A stretch of 7,300 nucleotides of DNA, taken from contig JAEUUM010000533.1 of NCBI GenBank assembly GCA_016787375.1, forward strand, positions 1 to 7,300, in the 5' to 3' direction. Source of the DNA: Saprospiraceae bacterium (GTDB lineage Bacteria; Bacteroidota; Bacteroidia; Chitinophagales; Saprospiraceae). Of the stretch, positions 1-6,070 are shown piece by piece (within the stretch, counting starts at the first letter, position 1; each line of letters opens with the position of its first letter). The notes under the pieces were generated by a model. The model was not told where the DNA came from and did not search any database. It saw nothing but the letters and a program-made list of their open reading frames with translations. Made by a program: the position numbers and the translations under genes.

Positions 1-1704
1 GCCTCTAATCAATATTTGCTCAGGGTTTACACCCTTTTTTAACAAATAATCCTTGATTTGCTCTGCACGTTTGAGAGATAAGTAAGCTTCAATTTTGGGG
101 TTGTCTTTTGTTGCAGAATGACAAGAAAGCACAACATTTAAAACTGAATTTTCTATCAGGGCATTAGAATAGCCATCAAGTAATTTCATGTTTTTTTCAG
201 TGAGCAAATTGTACTCATCTTCATAAAAAAGCGGAAATACTTCAAGACTATTGCTCCCTTCTGCACCAAGTATTGGAGTTAGTTCGAGATTATCAGGGTC
301 TGTATTTCTTGTTTTAGCATTTTGCTTCAAATCGACATCCGGTGGAATAATGGTTGAAACATCTGCGACACCAACGGAATTAGTTTCAGAAAAAGGTGCT
401 GAGTAATAAACTGAAAAAATATCACGTTTGCCGTATGATTCAATCCTCGAAGATGCAAAATATCCATAATATCCTTCATTTGATATGGAAAAATACATGT
501 CGTCTCCAGCTGAATTCAGAGGCAAACCTTGGTTTATCGGTTTGGTCCATTTATTGCTCTTCGCATCAAATTTACTCTTAAAAATATCAAAACCGCCTAT
601 GCTATTCAAACCGTTGTTGCTGAAGTAAAGCTCAGTTCCATCTGCTTTTAAAAATGGAGTTACCTCGTCATAAGCTGAATTTATCTCATTACCCATGTTT
701 AATGGCATGGTCCATCCATTTTCATTTCTTTTTGAAATATACAAGTCGAAACCTCCTTGACCACCGGGGCGGTTGCTCGAAAATAAAACCACAGAATCAT
801 TCACAAAACAAAGGTCTTTATCACCTTTTTCAGGTTCGAGTGGACCATCAAAATACCTCGGACTGATCATTTGATCAATATTTTTTTGAAATGTATCAAC
901 AAGTATTTCACCACTGAATAATGTAAACCCTCGGTAAATGTACATTTCCCTGCCTTTTCTTGTGAATCCACAGATGTATTCATTTCGAGGACCGTTGATC
1001 ATATATGAAATGGGTTCTGTGTTGGTCCATGTTCCGTTTGAAAGGTAAGTGGTATAAATGTCACTGCAATAATTCCCAAATTTATCATTCAACCCCTGAT
1101 CATTTCGTTTCCCACCATTACTCTTATTATTGGCGGATGCAAAATAAAGCTTAGATGAATAATTAGGACTTAGAAGAGGAGCAAATTCGTCATACTGCGA
1201 ATTAACTTGCTCACCCAGATTATCAATTATGCTTTTATCAATTGATTTTGAGAGCCTTAGTCCGGTTGCGCATCTCAAAATTTGGTCTTTAATAGCGGAG
1301 GAAGTATTTTTATCAAACGTCTTTTTTGAAAGTGCGGCTTTATAAAATCTAATTGCTGAATCAAAATCGTGTTGGAGATGCTTATTTTTTGCCTTTAAGA
1401 GTAATAAATCAGCTTCAAATTTTTTGTTATTTGGAAGAACCATATCAATTATAGCAATTGATTCACCTGTATTGTTGCTCTCTAAATAAGCTTTTGCTAA
1501 AGCATAACTCAACTCAGGGTCAGATGGCTGCTTTTTGTACAGGTCTTCAAGAATCTCAACCGACTCACTATAATTGCCTGATCTTAAAAGTTCAAGTCCA
1601 TCCTTTTTACGATCTTTAAAAGATTGACCTGAAGCAAAAGAAGGAATCAGAATAACGGCTATTATCAACTTGATACAAGCACCCAAACTTTTAGTCGCAG
1701 ACAC
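1..1704 (-). CDS. TPR–PD40–OmpA-family outer-membrane/periplasmic protein, C-terminus cut by window edge
   Basis: The frame is open for 568 codons from a GTG at 1704-1702 to the left edge. An in-frame TAA at 1719-1717 and no other usual start codon in between favour the GTG; a TTG at codon 7 is the alternative. Residues 1-26 form a signal peptide (Lys5/Lys12, hydrophobic 13-23, cleavage after A24-S25-G26). TPR-like helices span about 30-130. Beta-propeller PD40 repeats lie around 165-200, 295-325 (SSNRPGGQGGFDLY), 342-377 (DGTELYFSNNG) and 399-434. An OmpA C-terminal domain begins near 487, and only its last few dozen residues are missing. The order recalls PorE-like proteins, which tether envelope machines such as the type IX secretion system to peptidoglycan, but the stretch between propeller and OmpA domain (about 50 residues) is too short for the usual CarboxypepD_reg-like domain. 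The OmpA signature reads CHSA instead of GHTD, so the diaminopimelate-binding Asp is Ala531, while Arg546 is kept. The family call is firm; the specific role is unknown. Confidence 0.9.
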   Translation of the reverse strand, partial: MSATKSLGACIKLIIAVILIPSFASGQSFKDRKKDGLELLRSGNYSESVEILEDLYKKQPSDPELSYALAKAYLESNNTGESIAIIDMVLPNNKKFEADLLLLKAKNKHLQHDFDSAIRFYKAALSKKTFDKNTSSAIKDQILRCATGLRLSKSIDKSIIDNLGEQVNSQYDEFAPLLSPNYSSKLYFASANNKSNGGKRNDQGLNDKFGNYCSDIYTTYLSNGTWTNTEPISYMINGPRNEYICGFTRKGREMYIYRGFTLFSGEILVDTFQKNIDQMISPRYFDGPLEPEKGDKDLCFVNDSVVLFSSNRPGGQGGFDLYISKRNENGWTMPLNMGNEINSAYDEVTPFLKADGTELYFSNNGLNSIGGFDIFKSKFDAKSNKWTKPINQGLPLNSAGDDMYFSISNEGYYGYFASSRIESYGKRDIFSVYYSAPFSETNSVGVADVSTIIPPDVDLKQNAKTRNTDPDNLELTPILGAEGSNSLEVFPLFYEDEYNLLTEKNMKLLDGYSNALIENSVLNVVLSCHSATKDNPKIEAYLSLKRAEQIKDYLLKKGVNPEQILIRG

Positions 1705-1706
1705 TA
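1702..1706 (-). promoter_or_regulatory. TAGTG stop/start overlap coupling E2 and OmpA-family genes
   Basis: On the minus strand the E2 gene ends with TAG (1706-1704), and its last G is the first base of the GTG start (1704-1702) of the next gene. A one-base overlap of this kind usually means that terminating ribosomes restart on the downstream gene. It also supports the GTG as the true start, because there is no room for an independent leader. That the two genes share one transcript is inferred from the overlap. Confidence 0.65.
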
Positions 1707-3026
1707 TATTTCTTGATTAACATCAAATTTTTCGAGATAATCACCTACTCTCCTCAAAAATGATCCACCGAGTGATCCATCAACCACCCTATGATCATAA
1801 GAGAGTGACAAAAACATCAATTGTCTTATGGCAATCATATCGCCATAAGGTGTTTCAACAACAGCCGGTTTTTTTCGAATGGCTCCAACTGCCATAATGG
1901 CTACCTGAGGTTGGTTGATGATTGGAGTACCCATGACATTGCCAAATGTACCTACATTTGTTAAGGTAAATGTACCGTTCTGGATTTCATCAGGTTTTAG
2001 CTGATTTGCCCTAGCTCTATTTGCCAAATCATTCACACTCTTTGTTAATCCGACTAAATTTAGCATATCTGCATTTTTAATAACCGGTACGATGAGATTA
2101 CCTGAAGGTAATGCAGCTGCCATCCCAATGTTGATGTCTTTTTTACGAATAAGATTGGTACCATCAACTGAAATATTAATCATTGGAAAATCAGCAATGG
2201 CCCTGGCTACAGCCTGGACAAATATTGGGGTGTAGGTGATTTTTTCACCATATTTCTTTTCAAATTTATCTTTTACCTTATCTCTCCATTTCACTATGTC
2301 TGTGACATCAATTTCGACATAAGAAGTTACGTGAGGAGAAGTTTGTTTGGACATTACCATGTGATCTGCGATCAGTTTTCGCATTCTGTCCATCTCAATA
2401 ATCTCAACATTTCCACCATAACTTTGAGCTGGTTTGGGAGCTGGCGTTGCAGTTACAGATGTCTCCGTGATTGGGGCAATCTTTTGTTCTACAACCATGG
2501 CTGATTGTCCATTAGCTTTGGATTCAACGAAACTTAAGATATCTTTTTTAGTAACCCGTCCATTAGCACCTGTGCCGGCTATTGAGTCAAGTTCATTAAT
2601 TGTAACCGATTCTTTTTCTGCTATATTTTTGACTAATGGTGAATAAAATTTTCCACCGGCAGTAGTTGGAATGGTTTCAGTTGTTGTTGATCCGGATGAA
2701 ATCGTCGATATTGGAGTTGGCTCTGATTTAACAGTTGGCTGAGCAGGAGCTTCAGATACTGGAGCAACTTTAGATTCACCAGCACCTTCAGAAGCAATAA
2801 TGGCAATTACTTTACCTATTTCAACGGTCGTATCTTCAGGAAATAAAATCTGTGTTATAACACCTTTTGCAGGACTTGGAACCTCAGAGTCAACTTTATC
2901 CGTGGCTATTTCAAGAATTGTCTCGTCGATATCAACCGAATCACCAACTTTTTTCACCCATTTCAAGATGGTAGCCTCCATTATACTTTCGCCCATTTTA
3001 GGCATCACTAGTTCAAACTGTGCCAT
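1704..3026 (-). CDS. 2-oxo acid dehydrogenase complex E2, dihydrolipoamide acyltransferase (probably branched-chain type)
   Basis: This is the core E2 enzyme of a cytoplasmic 2-oxo acid dehydrogenase complex. It moves an acyl group from its swinging lipoyl-lysine to coenzyme A, between a decarboxylase (E1) and lipoamide dehydrogenase (E3). The 440 residues show the complete layout. There is one lipoyl domain (about 2-78; Lys44 in IATDKVDSE is the lipoylation site), then a Ser/Thr/Pro/Ala-rich linker (about 82-124). A peripheral subunit-binding domain follows (about 127-169; SPLVKNIAEKE, GTGANGRVTKKDIL), then a second linker. The catalytic acyltransferase domain (about 208-435) ends with SYDHRVVDG, where His412 and Asp416 are the active-site pair. 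The ATG start gives a lipoyl domain beginning as expected (MAQFELVMPKMGES). No E1 or E3 gene lies beside it in the window. The single lipoyl domain and overall sequence fit the branched-chain-type E2 found in Bacteroidota, but acetyl or succinyl specificity cannot be excluded by reading alone. Confidence 0.95.
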   Translation of the reverse strand: MAQFELVMPKMGESIMEATILKWVKKVGDSVDIDETILEIATDKVDSEVPSPAKGVITQILFPEDTTVEIGKVIAIIASEGAGESKVAPVSEAPAQPTVKSEPTPISTISSGSTTTETIPTTAGGKFYSPLVKNIAEKESVTINELDSIAGTGANGRVTKKDILSFVESKANGQSAMVVEQKIAPITETSVTATPAPKPAQSYGGNVEIIEMDRMRKLIADHMVMSKQTSPHVTSYVEIDVTDIVKWRDKVKDKFEKKYGEKITYTPIFVQAVARAIADFPMINISVDGTNLIRKKDINIGMAAALPSGNLIVPVIKNADMLNLVGLTKSVNDLANRARANQLKPDEIQNGTFTLTNVGTFGNVMGTPIINQPQVAIMAVGAIRKKPAVVETPYGDMIAIRQLMFLSLSYDHRVVDGSLGGSFLRRVGDYLEKFDVNQEI

Positions 3027-3310
3027 AACTCATTCATTTTAATATGAAATGCAAAAATATAAGAAAATATTGAAAGAATGAGATTGAAGCTTGAATTAAA
3101 GTTTTAAATTAATCAAATTTCGGTACGATGATGTGAGGGATTGATATTTTTATATTCTGAAAGCTGAAAATTATAAAAAGGTATTTGAACATTGTACTTT
3201 CACATAAATCAAACAGAGATCCTCGAATTCTATATACTTTGTCAGAATTTCAAAAAACAATCAACTAAAAGAAACGTTGTAATGGCTTATTTAAATCCAA
3301 ATCCTCTATT
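3027..3310. other. Divergent intergenic region between E2 and the EamA permease
   Basis: These 284 bases separate two divergently oriented transcription units and should hold both promoters. For the minus strand there is TATTTTTG at 3052-3059. For the plus strand the best I see is TATACTTTG at 3233-3241, which has one extra base compared with TAnnTTTG and no convincing -33 element, so it is weak. No RNA gene, hairpin terminator or riboswitch-like structure stands out. The last 29 bases contain a short reading frame listed separately. Confidence 0.5.
3052..3059 (-). promoter_or_regulatory. Candidate -7 element TATTTTTG for the E2 gene
   Basis: Read on the minus strand, this is TATTTTTG, a full match to the Bacteroidota -7 consensus TAnnTTTG. 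It would start transcription about 20 bases before the E2 ATG. I see no good TTTG/TTG -33 element 19-21 bases upstream, and the sequence is very AT-rich, so a chance match is possible. Confidence 0.4.
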
Positions 3311-3314
3311 TTGA
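3282..3314 (+). CDS. Possible 10-residue leader peptide upstream of the EamA permease
   Basis: An ATG at 3282 opens a frame encoding MAYLNPNPLF and stopping at TGA 3312-3314. The stop overlaps the TTG start of the permease (3311-3313) as TTGA, the same geometry as an ATGA coupled overlap. This could let ribosomes reach a weak TTG start after translating the leader, but no similarity or codon signal can be read in ten residues, and random short frames are common in AT-rich DNA. No attenuator hairpin is visible. Confidence 0.2.
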   Translation: MAYLNPNPLF

Positions 3315-4192
3315 GCCATTCTCATTTAAAACCAACCGTTTCTCACTGGATCACACTATGGGTACTGGGGCTCCTTTGGGGCTGCTCGTTTGTGCTTATC
3401 AAAAAGGGTTTGGTTTGCTTTAGCCCTGTTCAGACAGCAAGTATCAGGCTGGGGGTTGCCTCCCTGGCATTTTTGCCGTTTTTTATTTGGCATTTCAAAA
3501 AAATAAACTGGCAAAATTTTAAATATTATGCCATTGTTGGTCTTGCGGGAAGTGGGATTCCGGCCTTTCTTTTTGCTAATGCCCAAACTCAGGTTACCAG
3601 TTCAGTTTCAGGTATTCTCAATTCACTTACACCCCTTTTTACGTTTATATTCGGAATTATATTTTTCAAGACCCAAAAAAGTATCAGAAAACTTGCCGGT
3701 GTTTTACTTGGTTTGCTCGGTGCTTCAATTTTGATATTATTTGGTAAAGATTTAGGTGCCGCCGGACATATTTCATACGGGCTTTTAATTGTTATGGCTA
3801 CCATGTGTTATGCCACGAGTGTAAATACTGTCAAAAGATTTTTGCAAGACGAAGATCCCATCGTATTGAGTGCGGTAGCTTTTCAGATAATAGGCATTCC
3901 GGCACTTATCGTTTTATTAAATACAGATTTTATCGGCAAATTTCAACTTGATCAAGATGCCTGGGTTTCTTTCGGATACCTAGCCTTGTTAGCCATCATC
4001 GGCACTTTTATTGCTACCATTCTATTTTTTGGTCTGGTACAAAAAACGGATGCTCTTTTTGGGTCGATGACCACCTATATAATCCCAATTATGGCGGTTA
4101 TTTTAGGAACACTGGATGGTGAAGTACTCGGATTTTATCATGGAGTTGGGATGGCAGCAATTTTAGGTGGTGTATATTTGTCCAGAAAATGA
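3311..4192 (+). CDS. EamA/DMT-superfamily membrane transporter
   Basis: This is an inner-membrane permease of the drug/metabolite transporter superfamily (RhaT/YdcZ/EamA-like), 293 residues, as expected for ten membrane helices made of two EamA repeats. The first repeat opens with LLWGCSFVLIKKGL (21-34), the typical helix 1 signature. The second covers roughly 153-290, and the protein ends in a short basic tail (SRK). The start is TTG at 3311: an in-frame stop lies at 3266-3268, no ATG or GTG occurs between it and helix 1, and the first in-frame ATG falls near residue 170, well inside the protein. The substrate cannot be read from the sequence; family members export amino acids, metabolites or drugs. 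The stop codon overlaps the next gene (ATGA), so the pair is probably one operon with a SET-domain methyltransferase. Non-ATG initiation may keep expression low. Confidence 0.92.
   Translation: MSHSHLKPTVSHWITLWVLGLLWGCSFVLIKKGLVCFSPVQTASIRLGVASLAFLPFFIWHFKKINWQNFKYYAIVGLAGSGIPAFLFANAQTQVTSSVSGILNSLTPLFTFIFGIIFFKTQKSIRKLAGVLLGLLGASILILFGKDLGAAGHISYGLLIVMATMCYATSVNTVKRFLQDEDPIVLSAVAFQIIGIPALIVLLNTDFIGKFQLDQDAWVSFGYLALLAIIGTFIATILFFGLVQKTDALFGSMTTYIIPIMAVILGTLDGEVLGFYHGVGMAAILGGVYLSRK
4189..4192 (+). promoter_or_regulatory. ATGA overlap coupling the EamA permease and SET protein genes
   Basis: The permease stop TGA (4190-4192) lies inside the first ATG (4189-4191) of the SET gene. A second ATG follows at once (4192-4194), so initiation could use either one. 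The geometry is the classic one for translational coupling and argues for co-expression of the two proteins. Confidence 0.7.
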
Positions 4193-4575
4193 TGCAGAGA
4201 ATTCCTTCAGTGTATATCGGTCACAGCGCTCGCAAAGGTCGCGGTGTTTTTACTTCTGCGCCTATTGAAGAGGGCGATCTCATTGAAATCTGCCCTGTTG
4301 TGGTTTGCGGTGAAGATGACCTCCCACTTATACACAAAACCAAACTACATGATTATTATTTTCTGTGGGGAGATGATGAAAAGAAATGTGCCATAGCTCT
4401 CGGTTATGGTTCATTATATAATCACGAATACAAACCAAACGCCAGATACGAAGTTGATTTTGAAGAGGAGACAATAAGTTTTTATGCTCTTACCTCAATT
4501 AAAGCTGGTGAAGAAATTTCAGTTAACTATAATGGCGATTGGGAAGACCATAATCCTGTTTGGTTCGATAAATAA
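4189..4575 (+). CDS. Compact SET-domain protein-lysine N-methyltransferase (Set7-like)
   Basis: This is a cytoplasmic enzyme expected to transfer methyl groups from S-adenosylmethionine to protein lysines. The 128 residues consist almost wholly of a SET domain. They include ARKGRGVF (14-21, SAM-binding GxG), GYGSLYNHEYKPNARY (72-87, matching the NHxxxPN motif at Asn78-His79 and Pro83-Asn84), and IKAGEEISVNYNGDW (104-118, with the catalytic-type Tyr114). No Cys-rich pre-SET or post-SET zinc clusters are present. The order of motifs, the small size and the final GDW...WFD segment resemble fission-yeast Set7 as I recall its sequence. Bacterial relatives are annotated as SET-domain lysine methyltransferases, and their targets are mostly unknown. 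The gene overlaps the permease upstream, so the two are likely co-translated; the downstream aminotransferase has its own promoter. A methylated substrate cannot be named from the sequence. Confidence 0.9.
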   Translation: MMQRIPSVYIGHSARKGRGVFTSAPIEEGDLIEICPVVVCGEDDLPLIHKTKLHDYYFLWGDDEKKCAIALGYGSLYNHEYKPNARYEVDFEEETISFYALTSIKAGEEISVNYNGDWEDHNPVWFDK

Positions 4576-4662
4576 TTCATTGGTTTTTGCTGTTTCTGGT
4601 CGGTATTCCTGTCGAAGTCAATTTAATAATCTTTAATAAGTGATATTTTTTTCGTTGGATTC

Positions 4663-4694
4663 TTGGCAATTCAACTTTGAATTTTGTATCTTTC
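4663..4694 (+). promoter_or_regulatory. Bacteroidota-type promoter for the aminotransferase gene
   Basis: TTGG at 4663-4666, a 20-base spacer and TATCTTTC at 4687-4694 fit the Bacteroidota pattern TTTG-N19-21-TAnnTTTG, with one mismatch in each element. Transcription would begin near 4700, leaving a leader of about 35-40 bases before the ATG at 4738. The motif overlaps the TTG at 4684 that would give a longer protein, which argues strongly against that longer start. I see no hairpin terminator for the upstream SET gene in 4576-4662. Confidence 0.6.
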
Positions 4695-4737
4695 GTTTCG
4701 GAGAGTCACAGCAACATCAACTTCAAACATCACACTT

Positions 4738-6012
4738 ATGGAGAAACACCTCGTAGCAGGGCACATGGCAGAAAATCTTATTGGCTCTGAAATCATCAAG
4801 TTAGCTTGGGAAATAAATGCACGAATTAATGAAGGTCAAAAGATTTTCAATCTAACCATCGGTGATTACAACTCTGATATTTTCCCAATACCCGAGACTC
4901 TAACGGAGCAAATAAAAATAGCTTACGATGAACATCAGACTAATTATCCACCAGGAGAAGGGATTCTGCCACTTAGATCTGCCATTAAAAACTACCTTAA
5001 AGAAGAAGGTAAACTGGATTATTCAACCAATGAAATTCTGGTAGCCGGTGGATCAAGACCGCTGATCTACGCCATATATAAAACCCTACTTGACCCCAAG
5101 GATACAGTTTTGTTTCCTGTTCCGAGTTGGAATAACAACCATTACGTTCACTTGACCGGATGTAAAGGAATAGAAGTTGAAACTTCACCTGAAAACAACT
5201 TTTTACCCGTTTTAAAAGACTTTAAAAAATACCTGTCTAAAGTGCATTTGATCGCACTTTGTTCTCCACTAAACCCAACAGGTACCTGTTTTAGCAAAAA
5301 GACACTCAGCTCAATTTGTAAAGCGGTAGTTAAAGAAAACGAAAAAAGGAAAGAAAAAGGGAAAAAGGCAGTTTATATCATGTACGACCAAATATACTGG
5401 GGGCTGGCATCAAAGAAAACTCCTCACGTTGACCCGGTTAGTTTGTACCCAGAGCTTCGCGATTATACAATTTATATACATGGCATTTCAAAAGTTTTTG
5501 CTGGAACAGGTGTAAGAGTGGGATGGGCATGGGGTCCGGAAAAAATAATTGGTAAAATGCGGTCACTCCTGGGTCATATCGGTGCCTGGGCGCCTAAAGC
5601 TGAACAAAAAGCAACAGCTTCTTTCCTTGAAACCAAAAAAGAAGTAAAAACCTACCTAAATTGGATTAATGAAGAGATTAGTTTCAGACTTGAGGGCTTC
5701 TACGAAGGTTTTAAAAACTTGAAACATCATGGGCATTCTGTTGATGCTCTTAAACCTCAGGGAGCAATATATTTAACAGTTCTCTTTGACCTGATTGGGC
5801 AAAAAACCAAAGACAATAAAACTTTGGAAACCGTTGCTGATGTGACCAAATTTTTATTGGAAGAAGCACGCGTTGCTATGGTGCCTTTCAGCGCATTTGG
5901 CTCTAAGACTAAGAAACCTTGGTACAGACTTTCTGTGGGTACATGCAGTAAAGATGATGTAAATAACATTCTCGAATCAATCGGAAAGGCATTACTGACA
6001 CTGCAAAAGTAA
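4738..6012 (+). CDS. PLP-dependent class I/II aminotransferase (fold type I)
   Basis: This is a cytoplasmic pyridoxal-phosphate enzyme that should move an amino group between an amino acid and a 2-oxo acid. Starting at the ATG it has 424 residues, normal for the family. It shows YPPGEGILPLRSAI near the N-terminus, AGGSRPLIYAIY (cofactor phosphate region), Asn179-Pro-Thr-Gly (NPTGT), and YDQIY with Asp217 and Tyr220 contacting the cofactor. The Schiff-base lysine is Lys252 in GISKVFAGTGVRVGW, and Arg397 in WYRLSVGT binds the substrate carboxylate. The frame extends 18 codons upstream to a TTG, but that TTG lies within the promoter, so the ATG at 4738 is chosen. A Lys/Glu-rich stretch at about 198-211 (KENEKRKEKGKK) probably forms an exposed helix. 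The amino-acid specificity cannot be read. It does not share an evident operon with its neighbours and ends facing the MoxR gene. Confidence 0.93.
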   Translation: MEKHLVAGHMAENLIGSEIIKLAWEINARINEGQKIFNLTIGDYNSDIFPIPETLTEQIKIAYDEHQTNYPPGEGILPLRSAIKNYLKEEGKLDYSTNEILVAGGSRPLIYAIYKTLLDPKDTVLFPVPSWNNNHYVHLTGCKGIEVETSPENNFLPVLKDFKKYLSKVHLIALCSPLNPTGTCFSKKTLSSICKAVVKENEKRKEKGKKAVYIMYDQIYWGLASKKTPHVDPVSLYPELRDYTIYIHGISKVFAGTGVRVGWAWGPEKIIGKMRSLLGHIGAWAPKAEQKATASFLETKKEVKTYLNWINEEISFRLEGFYEGFKNLKHHGHSVDALKPQGAIYLTVLFDLIGQKTKDNKTLETVADVTKFLLEEARVAMVPFSAFGSKTKKPWYRLSVGTCSKDDVNNILESIGKALLTLQK

Positions 6013-6017
6013 GCTCA

Positions 6018-6059
6018 AAATAGGCAGAACCATAAAATAAATAGGCAGAACCATAAAAT
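6018..6059. repeat. Perfect 21-bp tandem duplication between convergent genes
   Basis: Two identical adjacent 21-base units lie at 6018-6038 and 6039-6059, each beginning AAATAGGC and ending CATAAAAT. They start six bases after the aminotransferase stop and end 11 bases before the MoxR stop. The first eight bases, AAATAGGC, occur a third time at 6074-6081 inside the last codons of MoxR. No stable GC-rich hairpin is visible, so the repeat does not look like an ordinary intrinsic terminator. A recent slippage duplication is the simplest explanation. Confidence 0.95.
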
Positions 6060-6070
6060 GAAGTAACCGA

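Noticed and set aside
396..866. Two plus-strand frames (396-581 and 654-866)
   Set aside because: They lie antisense to the OmpA-family gene, whose minus-strand frame is open across the whole stretch with recognisable PD40 repeats; their own translations look random.
2434..3042. Two plus-strand frames (2434-2646 and 2800-3042)
   Set aside because: They are antisense shadows of the E2 gene, which has complete domains there.
3356..3804. Minus-strand frames and an extra plus-strand frame inside the permease gene
   Set aside because: The permease frame encodes hydrophobic EamA helices throughout; the others have no recognisable domain and no leader.
4576..4662. Search for a terminator after the SET gene
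   Set aside because: Short T runs are present, but I could not pair a stable stem in front of them.
4997..5969. Minus-strand frames inside the aminotransferase gene (4997-5188 and 5757-5969)
   Set aside because: They are antisense to PLP-binding motifs and show no protein-like features of their own.
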